From JAGTVG01 sp965365275 (GTDB lineage Bacteria > Bacteroidota > Bacteroidia > Cytophagales > Cyclobacteriaceae), in the NCBI GenBank assembly GCA_965365275.1, contig CBDUBA010000039.1, forward strand, positions 1-32,498: a stretch of DNA of 32,498 nt. Direction: 5' to 3'. Of this stretch, positions 16,945 through 24,357 are shown piece by piece (within the stretch, counting starts at the first letter, position 1; each line of letters opens with the position of its first letter). The translations under genes and the position numbers were made by a program. The notes beneath the pieces are model-generated. The model made no database searches and was not told where the DNA came from. It saw nothing but the letters and a program-made list of their open reading frames with translations.

Positions 16945-18924
16945 TTAATCTCCGAAAACGTCATCATCCAGACTCCAGGACATTTTAATATTTGAATTCC
17001 TGGGTGAAACTCGTATATACCCCTGCATTTCCTGATGTAACGCTGAACAGAAATCAGTACAATAGAATGGATATACACCTTCCGATTTAGGTTCCCATAC
17101 CAAAGTTTCTGTTTGCCCCGGCATAATCAGGAGTTCAGCATTTTGTGCTCCCATTACCGCCAATCCGTGAGGAACATCCCAGTCCTGCTCCAGGTTGGTA
17201 ATATGCCAGAAAACTTTATCTCCAACTTTTATACCTTCGATATTATCCGGTGCAAAATGGCTCCTTATCATAGTAGCATAAATATGTACTTCATTTCCTT
17301 CCCTCACAACTTTTGTTTCCGCCTCTGTCAATGCCTTATACGGGTGGTTGTTCTCCTCAAGCGGGAAGAACTTAACTTGTCTATCAATTATCTTCGATGC
17401 ATGAATTCCCTGTGCATAATGGGGTTCCCCCATAGTTGGGAAATCCAGTAGCAATTCCATTTTATCGCCTGAAATATCATATAATTGAGCCGAATGTGCC
17501 ATTTCCGGACCTGTAGGCAAATACCTGTCCTTCGTGATTTTATTCATGGCAATTAGATACTTACCATCTTCCCACGGCTTCATTGATCCACCACCAGGGA
17601 TACTCAGGTGACCTATTGAGTAGTAAGCAGGGATCCTGTCCACCACTTCATAGGTTTCCAAACTCCATTTGACCACTTCTGAAGATATAAAAAAGGAAGT
17701 ATATCCGTGACCACGTCCGTCAAATTCAGTATGCAAAGGTCCTAAGCCCCCGGAAGAAACCGTACCTGCCACAACAGCATCAAAATTAATCACCGGAATG
17801 CCGTCAATTACTTCATCAAAGTTCTCGGCCTCTATGGCCGCCAGCATTTTCTCAAAAGAATGCACAGTAAGATCGGCGGATAATTTACCGCTTCCTACAA
17901 TAAATTCGCCGGTAGGGCTGACGTCAACACCATGTGGTGATTTCGGTGTGGGAAGATAATATACCAGACCTGGACATTCTGAAGGGATCAATACCTTAAC
18001 TCCTTTTTTCAATGTCGAAGTTGCCGTATGCGTATGATCATCATAATAATTATGATAATATTCTGATGGCCATTCCTGGAATTTACCTTCTGCGATATAC
18101 TCTTCCGCTTTTTTCCAGTTAACAGCAGCAATATAGTCCTTGTCGTATTGGGAGGCATTTTTCTCCTTAAGTGTGTTTACTTCTTCTACATTGTAACTTG
18201 TAAAGAAGGACCAGCCATGAGATACGCCTTTTCCTGAGTGTGCCAGGTCATAATCATATCCTGGAGCCAGGATCTGGAAGGCAACATCCATTGAACCTGG
18301 TTCCTGACCGCCGCTTATAAAGGTAAATGTGCCTTTGAAGTTCTCTTTATAACTACTGATAGGAACATCCGCCTGTGGGATCGGCACACTGAATCTTGTA
18401 CCAGCAACTAAATACTCGGTATTTTGTGTTGGGTAAGGAGATGCATGACATCCAGCTGAGTTCGGTATCTGGATGATCTCTGTCGTTTCAAAAGTAGACA
18501 GGTCGATCCGGGCTACACGAGGTGTATTATTTCCATTGATAAACAGGAAATTACCATCGTGTTCTCCATTTGTCTGGGATAATTTCGGGTGATGGGAATC
18601 ATCCCAGGGTACAAAACCATAAGTAGTCATAAGTAATGGTTTTGTTTCCTCATTAAATCCATATCCTTTTTCAGCATCTACACTGAAAACTGGAATGATC
18701 TTTAACAATCGTCCGGATGGCAGTCCATGGACGGAAACCTGGCCACTAAAACCTCCAGAAAAAAATTCATAATACTGGTCATAATCTCCCGGGGCCACAT
18801 AAACTTTTTCAGCAACACCAGCATTGCTTAACGCTCCGCCACCATTGCCCCCATTGCCGCAACTTGTGTATATAAAAGCTGAAGCAATTAAGAGAGAGGC
18901 AAAAATTGTTGTATTTGATCTCAT
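16945..18924 (-). CDS. nosZ: nitrous oxide reductase, clade II (Sec-exported, probable lipoprotein)
   Basis: 659-residue periplasmic multicopper enzyme that reduces N2O to N2. The leader is Sec type with a lipobox-like YTSC (Cys22) and no twin arginine, the hallmark of clade II (atypical) NosZ. All seven CuZ histidines are found in family motifs: His111-His112 (DDSHH), His160 (AGCH), His331 (SPHG), His398 (GPLH), His439 (SIGH) and His502 (GEPH). The C-terminal cupredoxin domain has the CuA ligands His586, Cys622, Cys626, His630 and Met633 (YCTDFCSALHQEM). The position of the usual Trp backbone ligand between the cysteines is Asp624, as is common in this clade. It starts 32 bp after the cytochrome c gene and is followed by a hairpin. 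Confidence 0.96.
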   Translation of the reverse strand: MRSNTTIFASLLIASAFIYTSCGNGGNGGGALSNAGVAEKVYVAPGDYDQYYEFFSGGFSGQVSVHGLPSGRLLKIIPVFSVDAEKGYGFNEETKPLLMTTYGFVPWDDSHHPKLSQTNGEHDGNFLFINGNNTPRVARIDLSTFETTEIIQIPNSAGCHASPYPTQNTEYLVAGTRFSVPIPQADVPISSYKENFKGTFTFISGGQEPGSMDVAFQILAPGYDYDLAHSGKGVSHGWSFFTSYNVEEVNTLKEKNASQYDKDYIAAVNWKKAEEYIAEGKFQEWPSEYYHNYYDDHTHTATSTLKKGVKVLIPSECPGLVYYLPTPKSPHGVDVSPTGEFIVGSGKLSADLTVHSFEKMLAAIEAENFDEVIDGIPVINFDAVVAGTVSSGGLGPLHTEFDGRGHGYTSFFISSEVVKWSLETYEVVDRIPAYYSIGHLSIPGGGSMKPWEDGKYLIAMNKITKDRYLPTGPEMAHSAQLYDISGDKMELLLDFPTMGEPHYAQGIHASKIIDRQVKFFPLEENNHPYKALTEAETKVVREGNEVHIYATMIRSHFAPDNIEGIKVGDKVFWHITNLEQDWDVPHGLAVMGAQNAELLIMPGQTETLVWEPKSEGVYPFYCTDFCSALHQEMQGYIRVSPRNSNIKMSWSLDDDVFGD

Positions 18925-18956
18925 GATATTTTTTTTTGATTATAATAAAAGTGTTG

Positions 18957-19421
18957 TTATTCCAATGTTCTGAAAAATTCCAATACAGCTCTGGCATCAT
19001 CTTCAGTCAATCCCTGGTTAGCCATTACCGTGTTATACTTCATAAGAAGTCCTCTCCCAATAGGATCTTTCTTCGCCATATCCTCAGGATTAAGGATCAT
19101 GTTCATAATCCATTCAGGTGTTCTTCTTTTAAATATCCCCTGGGGTGCCGGTCCAAGTTTTTCTTCCTCCGGAGTATGACAGGCCGTACACTTCAAAATA
19201 TAGATCTCTTCGCCCTTTTTAGCTAATTCAGCATCGAACTCTCCCAATTCTATCGACTTTATCGGCCCTATACCTTTCTGATTTTTCCAATCGGCTACGG
19301 CTTCCTCAAAGGTTAGCATTTTTTGAGGTTTAAATTTTCCTTCATCCCCGGATCCACCACCACATGAACTCAAAATTATCAGAACTAATAAGCTGAAAAA
19401 TGATGTTTTTTTAATAATCAT
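18957..19421 (-). CDS. mono-haem cytochrome c lipoprotein, first gene of nos operon
   Basis: 154 residues: lipobox LSSC (Cys20), a linker, then one class I cytochrome c domain with haem motif CTACH (78-82). Possible axial methionines follow at Met127 and Met133 (LLMKYNTVM). Standing at the head of the operon, 32 bp before nosZ, it is the natural electron donor to the CuA site of NosZ, taking electrons from the quinol or cytochrome bc/alternative complex III pool. No nosR, nosG, nosH or NosC-type genes are present, so this cytochrome may be the only dedicated electron carrier. The FNR-like box lies 75 bp before its start. Confidence 0.9.
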   Translation of the reverse strand: MIIKKTSFFSLLVLIILSSCGGGSGDEGKFKPQKMLTFEEAVADWKNQKGIGPIKSIELGEFDAELAKKGEEIYILKCTACHTPEEEKLGPAPQGIFKRRTPEWIMNMILNPEDMAKKDPIGRGLLMKYNTVMANQGLTEDDARAVLEFFRTLE

Positions 19422-19459
19422 GCCCTTAAATTGAATTTAGATTTAATATGGTTTTGAAG

Positions 19460-19467
19460 CGAAATTA
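19460..19467 (-). promoter_or_regulatory. candidate -7 element for nos operon
   Basis: Read on the minus strand, TAATTTCG fits TAnnTTTG with one mismatch. It starts 30 bp downstream of the centre of the FNR-like box, nearly the same spacing as at the FAS1 promoter (31 bp). The predicted leader is about 35 nt. Spacing-based inference only. Confidence 0.35.
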
Positions 19468-19489
19468 GGATTAAATCATAATCCCGCTT

Positions 19490-19503
19490 ATGATCTCAAT
19501 CAT
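19490..19503 (-). promoter_or_regulatory. FNR/Crp-like operator upstream of cytochrome c-nosZ operon
   Basis: ATGAT-CTCA-ATCAT on the + strand, which is exactly the reverse complement of the box at 12244-12257, including the non-palindromic central four bases. Read in the direction of each gene the two boxes are therefore identical (ATGATTGAGATCAT). The palindrome extends one more base pair (TATGAT...ATCATA). It is centred about 75 bp upstream of the cytochrome start. The half-site TGAT resembles that of FNR/DNR-type regulators. Confidence 0.72.
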
Positions 19504-19619
19504 AAGGAATGATAAAAGGGATCCTTGAGTTTATGAAGTTGTTTTAAGTATTCTGTAGGGAAGAATCTTAGGTCGGGTTAAGGATATGATTTCAGTTTAT
19601 TCCGAGATAATCTGGGAAT

Positions 19620-20219
19620 TTAGTTCAGAAAGATTTTATGCTCCTTAATTTCCAGTTTCCCGTCTTTGTGTAATTGTTTTACAGTCCTGATCACTGTCTC
19701 TACCCGTAGTCCTGTCATATCTGCCAGTTGTTGTCGGGTGTAGGGAACACAGAATTTAGATTTATTCTCTTCCTTGCTGTTATCCCGAATATATTTCAGA
19801 AGGGTCATAATAACGTGATCAGGACAATAAGAAGAAATTTCCTTTAAAAGGATTGCCTTGTATCTTAAACGGTTTGACAAAAGAGAATTGAACTTCTTTT
19901 GTATATCGAAATTTTCCTGGAGCAATTCGTAAAATGATTCTTTCGGTAATTTTGCGATTTCAGATGTCTCTGTAGCAATGGCATTATTCGGATAAGGAAA
20001 GTCCCCAAAAATAGCTGGTTCACCAAAACTTTGTCCGGCTTTAAAGATGCCCTGAATGAACTCTTGTCCCCCTTCACTATAACTTGACATTTTTACTGTT
20101 CCGGATATCACCTGATAATAATGTAATGCCGGATCTTCTTCAAGAAAAATATATTCATCTTTTCTTGCCTCATAGAAGTACGCATTCTTTGATTTTAGGA
20201 GTTCTATAGGAATTATCAT
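19620..20219 (-). CDS. Crp/Fnr-family transcription regulator
   Basis: Cyclic-nucleotide-binding-fold sensor plus C-terminal winged helix. I choose the ATG at 20219 (199 residues, MIIPIELLKS), because Bacteroidota homologues begin this way and an AAGGG precedes it. An in-frame ATG at 20276 would add 19 residues. The sensor domain has FIQGIFKAGQSFGEPAIF; the HTH is YTRQQLADMTGLRVETVIRTVKQL. The recognition helix keeps the Glu and Arg of the E-x-x-x-R pattern shared by CRP and FNR, but has Ile where FNR has Ser. It lacks the N-terminal cysteine cluster of FNR, so it should not carry an oxygen-sensing 4Fe-4S centre; haem/NO sensing as in DNR is possible. It lies just upstream of the nos operon on the same strand and is the likely reader of the two palindromes. 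Confidence 0.85.
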   Translation of the reverse strand: MIIPIELLKSKNAYFYEARKDEYIFLEEDPALHYYQVISGTVKMSSYSEGGQEFIQGIFKAGQSFGEPAIFGDFPYPNNAIATETSEIAKLPKESFYELLQENFDIQKKFNSLLSNRLRYKAILLKEISSYCPDHVIMTLLKYIRDNSKEENKSKFCVPYTRQQLADMTGLRVETVIRTVKQLHKDGKLEIKEHKIFLN

Positions 20220-20293
20220 CTGCCCTTGATCTATACCACAATTTTCAAATATTATGGATTTTTTTAATAATGGCAATGTATATTGTTAAAAAA

Positions 20294-21193
20294 TCAGATC
20301 TCATCGTAAACACGTACATAATCAACTATAAAATAATCGGGTAACTTGGCTTTCTTTAACTCAGGGGCTGGTGATCCTTCACGATATCCTTTGCACTCAG
20401 CTGAGACCAGGATGAATTGCTCCCGGTGTGATACAGGTCCGGAGATACTCCAGGTTTCTTTTCCATCCACGTAAAAAACATATCCCAGGGGGCTCCAATC
20501 AAGTCCGAAGGTATGAAATCCATCATCAGTAGGCTCGACTTGTATGGGTCCTGAACCGGCACCCTGATGATTTTTACCGTATCCATTCCAATGAATATTA
20601 TGGCTTACAATTCCATCCCTTGAAAAATTCTCCATGATATCAATTTCAACCCCCGCATCCAACGGATCCAGTGAGGCGCCAATGGTTGGAGATTGCATCC
20701 AGAAAGCCACCCACCATCCCTCTTCTGCCGGCAGTTTACATCTCATTTCATAATACCCGTATCTATGGACAAATTTTGGTTTCTCCAGCTTAGCGATAGG
20801 CCACGTAAGAGTCGTTTTTCCATATTGATTGCCTGGTCTGTCCATAAAATTACTCCCAGTCTGAAGCTGTGAGGTAAAATAATCACCATTCTTCTCATAC
20901 ACTTTTAATAGCAGATGCCCCTTCCCATCCATTTCGTAGGCATCGGTGGCCCATGTTTCATACCGTGTTTGCATAATGTGTAGACGGAATCCCCATTTGG
21001 TGGTATCGAGTTGATCTCCATCAAATTCGTCATGCCATACCAACTTCCACTGTTTCCCTTCCGGCAACAAGCTTTCTTCATGCCGGGTGAAGGCATCCTC
21101 CTTATCGATCTCTTCCCGGACAGACAATGTCCAGGAGAGAAGTGTTATACCAAGGATCAAAAGGAAGGACGATAATATTATGCTTTTTTTCAT
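20294..21193 (-). CDS. GH16-family secreted endo-glycanase
   Basis: 299 residues with an N-terminal hydrophobic leader (about 3-22). The jelly-roll domain starts with VWHDEFDGDQLDTTKW (52-67), a classic GH16 opening. The catalytic motif E-x-D-x-x-E is intact as EIDIME (Glu183 nucleophile, Asp185, Glu188 acid/base). Later family motifs are FHTFGLDWSPLGYVFYVDG (given as key residues FHTFGLDW) and the ending FIVDYVRVY. GH16 enzymes cut beta-1,3/1,4-glucans, agarose, carrageenan or porphyran. The motif without the beta-bulge insert Met (EIDIME, not EIDIxxxE) fits the E-x-D-x-x-E group, but the substrate cannot be fixed. It ends 74 bp before the Crp gene start, so read-through into the regulator is possible. 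Confidence 0.88.
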   Translation of the reverse strand: MKKSIILSSFLLILGITLLSWTLSVREEIDKEDAFTRHEESLLPEGKQWKLVWHDEFDGDQLDTTKWGFRLHIMQTRYETWATDAYEMDGKGHLLLKVYEKNGDYFTSQLQTGSNFMDRPGNQYGKTTLTWPIAKLEKPKFVHRYGYYEMRCKLPAEEGWWVAFWMQSPTIGASLDPLDAGVEIDIMENFSRDGIVSHNIHWNGYGKNHQGAGSGPIQVEPTDDGFHTFGLDWSPLGYVFYVDGKETWSISGPVSHREQFILVSAECKGYREGSPAPELKKAKLPDYFIVDYVRVYDEI

Positions 21194-21378
21194 TGTCTTA
21201 AAACATGTTATATAAAATGATATTCCTGAAACCTGTATTTCGGTTGGATAATTAATCCTTGATCAAAAAATTGCAGACACCAGGATGCAGTTTATTCATA
21301 ATTTTGAAGATATGGAAAAAACATAAAAAACTGAAAATCTAGATTGAAACATATGCGTTGGCGCCCTCTTTTCCAGCA

Positions 21379-21407
21379 CAAAAAAAATCCCGTTGTTATA
21401 ACGGGAT
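21379..21407 (-). terminator. intrinsic terminator of the NTF2-like lipoprotein gene
   Basis: 8-bp perfect stem, ATCCCGTT at 21387-21394 and AACGGGAT at 21400-21407, with a 5-base loop. On the minus strand it is followed by seven T residues. It lies 25 bp after the stop of the minus-strand gene ending at 21433, the usual layout of a rho-independent terminator. Confidence 0.85.
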
Positions 21408-21432
21408 GATATTTGATTGTTTTAATATCTTA

Positions 21433-22242
21433 TTAATCTTCCCATTGTCCGGGATCTGTATATTCGAATATCTCAACAATTTTTCCGTTCTCAAATCTTT
21501 TTATTTGCATCACGTCAGCCTTCACAGATTGTCCATCCAATGTGCCTGTTCTATGAAATGAGGTCGCTACTATATTACCTTCGGCTAATTGTCCGCTTAT
21601 TGTATCCTTCATGCTGGTATTGTTACTTAGAAAGTTAAAATGGCCTTCTTTATCCCAGGTAAATTCTGCATTGAAATGCCCAACAAAATCATCTGCCAGA
21701 ATATTCTCAACATTTTCAGGTTTAAGTTCATGGTAGAGGCTGGAAATCTCTTCGTTCTTTGCTGCATTGTCAAATCCGGTGGTCCTTAGAATAGACATAT
21801 AAACAATCTTCCATTCCCCATCTTGTTTTTCAAGGAATTGATCATGTTTGCTTGAGTTAATCAGTTCACCATCTTCATTGTAGTTTTCATTATCATAGGA
21901 TGCCCAGGCAGCCCCTGGATATACTCTTATCCTCCAGTTCGTTTTCTTTTCATTGTTATCAGCAGGATCCGGATTATTAGCGAAAAACTCGGTAAAACTA
22001 GCTCCACCATCCCAATTGGTGGAATAACCATATCCCCAATCGTTAACATTCATATGGGTGGCATCGCCATCATCAGGATAAACGGTATTCATTCTATCCA
22101 GGTCACGGGCATAGAAGGCATCCGTTTCCTCTTCAATAACAGCCATAATTGCTGCTTTTTCTTTTTCCACATCAATACTCGGTGCACAGGAGAATCCCAG
22201 CACCATGACCGTAGCCATTAGTAACAGGTATTGTCTTTTCAT
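21433..22242 (-). CDS. lipoprotein with two NTF2/SnoaL-like domains
   Basis: The start is taken at 22242 (MKRQYLLLMATVMVLGFS, Cys19 lipobox). An ATG at 22266 would add eight polar residues before the leader. The mature protein has two related halves. Residues about 25-150 form a DUF4440/SnoaL-like cone (EEETDAFYARDLDRMNTVYPDD, then ending DGEWKIVYMSILRTTGF). Residues about 160-269 form a second one (ELKPENVENILADDFVGHFN, ending FENGKIVEIFEYTDPGQ). Such domains bind small ligands or act in ketosteroid-isomerase-like chemistry. Ligand and role are unknown. It is monocistronic, with a clear terminator downstream. The domain call is from the pattern of helices and the typical C-terminal strands. 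Confidence 0.7.
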   Translation of the reverse strand: MKRQYLLLMATVMVLGFSCAPSIDVEKEKAAIMAVIEEETDAFYARDLDRMNTVYPDDGDATHMNVNDWGYGYSTNWDGGASFTEFFANNPDPADNNEKKTNWRIRVYPGAAWASYDNENYNEDGELINSSKHDQFLEKQDGEWKIVYMSILRTTGFDNAAKNEEISSLYHELKPENVENILADDFVGHFNAEFTWDKEGHFNFLSNNTSMKDTISGQLAEGNIVATSFHRTGTLDGQSVKADVMQIKRFENGKIVEIFEYTDPGQWED

Positions 22243-22409
22243 GGTTGTTTTAGTTTGGTTAATCAAACAAGATAGAGATATTTAGCCCCTATTCCTAATT
22301 TTAACTTCCATGAAATAAAATGCTAGAAATGTAGGATAAGTTTTCCCTTTCCTACCTAATCGAATTTTAATCGTCGAAAAATCTATTTGTGACGATATGA
22401 AAGATTGTT

Positions 22410-23444
22410 TTATCTGGATTCCAGGGTTACAATTTTCGGATCAGCCATAAATTCCGGGCCATTAAGATTCCCAAGGACGTTATAATATCCGGCATCACTC
22501 CAGAATACAAATCCGGCCAGTTCAGGATAGCTGTTATCCAGTTTCTCCAATAAATCCATACAGTCCCGTGGTGGTGCGTTTCTATTGTTTATCCCCAGCT
22601 CACCCCACCAGATGATCTTTCCCTGCTTTTTCTTTTCAACGGCCCATTCATATTCAGGATAATTCAGATCAGGACCGTAGCCTGATTTACCCAATATATC
22701 TACATATTCATCCCCCGGATAAAATCCTTCAAGGGCCCCATCCGATTCGCGGGTATGATAGGCCCAAATAATATTTTTAAGGCCTTTTTCATTTGTAAAA
22801 TAATCATGGACCAGACGGTATAAATTAACTGCATTCTCACGACCGTCCTTTGCATGCCATTTTGAATTATCATCATCCTGTTCTACGAAAGGTGTATAGA
22901 TAACAGGAATTCCCTGATCGCCCAACCACTTCAGGTTAGCAGCCATTCGGTCCATCTGGGCATAAAAGTTTGTTTTGGTGGGATTTGTTCCAGATTCAAA
23001 TATTGGATCAATATCGCAACTTTCCCGAAAAGCATTTCCCCCGGCAGGATTTGCAAAAAAGTTATATATGCCCACGATCAAGCCGTTATCCCACATTTTC
23101 TTTACTCCCATATTCCATTCCTCATCGGAAAACGGATTATCCGTAAAATCATACGTAGTAATCCCATATCTTGGCCATAGGCCTGTATGTTTATAAACCT
23201 TATTTAGCCAGTTACTTTCATGGTCCATGTCCGGATTTTCATTATGGACCCAGGTGGCTACCTGGCCAAACAAATAAGATCCATTTCCGAGAGATCTCAA
23301 ATAGTTAATTATTCCCTGTTTATTATCCGGCTTAGGTTGCAGGGAGGTTAGTAGTAAGAGAAGGCCGCATATTAGCGATACAACAAAAAATCTATAATTA
23401 AGAAGACCTATTGTTTTTTTATTATGTGATTTTAGAATAGTCAT
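22410..23444 (-). CDS. GH26-like glycoside hydrolase (beta-mannanase fold)
   Basis: 344 residues with an N-terminal hydrophobic leader or anchor at about 17-35. The (beta/alpha)8-type sequence resembles GH26: a start NYLRSLGNGSYLFGQ (47-61), the segment GIPVIYTPFVEQ (178-189) where Glu188 occupies the acid/base position of the GH26 P-F-H-E motif, VDILGKSGYGPD (248-259), and Glu282 in WWGELG at the nucleophile position, followed by FVFWSD. The usual His before the acid/base Glu is Val187 here, and the aromatic FWWG stretch after it is replaced by acidic residues, so it may not be a mannanase. Family assignment is by motif only and remains moderate. It lies alone between the NTF2-like gene and a divergent cytochrome-like gene. 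Confidence 0.6.
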   Translation of the reverse strand: MTILKSHNKKTIGLLNYRFFVVSLICGLLLLLTSLQPKPDNKQGIINYLRSLGNGSYLFGQVATWVHNENPDMDHESNWLNKVYKHTGLWPRYGITTYDFTDNPFSDEEWNMGVKKMWDNGLIVGIYNFFANPAGGNAFRESCDIDPIFESGTNPTKTNFYAQMDRMAANLKWLGDQGIPVIYTPFVEQDDDNSKWHAKDGRENAVNLYRLVHDYFTNEKGLKNIIWAYHTRESDGALEGFYPGDEYVDILGKSGYGPDLNYPEYEWAVEKKKQGKIIWWGELGINNRNAPPRDCMDLLEKLDNSYPELAGFVFWSDAGYYNVLGNLNGPEFMADPKIVTLESR

Positions 23445-23776
23445 AGCACTGATTTTTTTAGAAAAGTGTATTTCTCACAATTTAAAAATTAATAATTAAC
23501 GTACCAAAATATGATGTACAACTTCATGACAATAATAACAAAGCCAATAAATAGATTACTATATGAATTTCAGGATTTACACAAGGCAACAAACAAAATA
23601 AATTTCTGGTATGGGAAGAGTTTAAGGTGGTTTGATAAGAAATTAGATTACTTTTGAAATGATATCACTTTAATGGAGATTTGTAAATTATAGCAAGGGC
23701 GGAGGAAGGAAATGATGAGAGAAAACACTACTGGTTAATTGAAACCTATAAACTTAAGACAGAAAAAAATTAAAAT
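23445..23776. other. divergent intergenic region
   Basis: 332 bp between the GH26-like gene and the two-CxxCH lipoprotein. AT-rich and without open frames of note. The only recognisable element is an exact TAnnTTTG at 23649-23656 facing the + strand gene. No FNR-like 5-4-5 palindrome is present here. Confidence 0.5.
23649..23656 (+). promoter_or_regulatory. candidate -7 element (TAnnTTTG)
   Basis: TACTTTTG matches the Bacteroidota -7 consensus exactly. A TTTG at 23631-23634 could act as the upstream element but is closer than usual. It would give a leader of about 115 nt for the gene at 23777. An 8-base match with four fixed positions free is weak evidence by itself. Confidence 0.25.
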
Positions 23777-24241
23777 ATGATTCGAAGAAACGTATATTTT
23801 TTGACTGGAATCTTATTCCTATTCATTGGATTTGTATCATGTGAGGATGACGATTTTGATAATGAAACCAAAATCAGTTCATATGATTCATCAGAGAGTC
23901 ACAAAGCCGGACAGAATTGCATGGATTGTCATAAACCCGGTGGGTCTGGCAAAAGTGCGTTTAAGATAGCAGGAACAGTATATGACAGTACTTTAATGTC
24001 GGTTTTGCCAGGTGCAACTATTAGACTATATACAGATCCAAATGGAGCAGGAACTCTAAGGGCAACCGTTCAGGTGGATAAAAATGGTAATTTTTACACA
24101 ACTGAAAATGTTGATTTTGAAAACGGATTATATGCCTTAGCAGAAGGAGCCCTGACTACAAAATATATGAATTCATCCTTAACAACGGGGCAATGTAATA
24201 GCTGTCATGGAGTAATTACTGATAGAATTTGGACCAGATAG
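23777..24241 (+). CDS. lipoprotein with two CxxCH haem motifs around a carboxypeptidase-regulatory-like domain
   Basis: 154 residues; lipobox FVSC (Cys22), then an acidic linker. Two haem c motifs are present, CMDCH (48-52) near the start and CNSCH (140-144) near the end. Between them, residues about 62-120 look like a small beta-sandwich of the CarboxypepD-regulatory type (KIAGTVYDSTLMSVLPGATIRLY, then VDKNGNFYTTENVDFENGLY). The arrangement suggests an outer-membrane-exposed or periplasmic di-haem protein, possibly for electron transfer or metal binding. I do not recognise a named family. It stands alone: the neighbour upstream is divergent and the next gene starts 116 bp later. Confidence 0.7.
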   Translation: MIRRNVYFLTGILFLFIGFVSCEDDDFDNETKISSYDSSESHKAGQNCMDCHKPGGSGKSAFKIAGTVYDSTLMSVLPGATIRLYTDPNGAGTLRATVQVDKNGNFYTTENVDFENGLYALAEGALTTKYMNSSLTTGQCNSCHGVITDRIWTR

Positions 24242-24357
24242 TCTTGGGGCTATATTGTAGACATATTCCTTTTGTTTATAATTTTAATTCCCCTAATAAA
24301 CCTTTCCAATTTTTCCAAGTTAATTTAAGCAGCATTATAGAGTAATAACGTTTAAAA

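Noticed and set aside
21255..21262. TTGATCAA palindrome upstream of the GH16 gene as FNR site
   Set aside because: It lacks the four-base spacer between half-sites needed for an FNR-type box.
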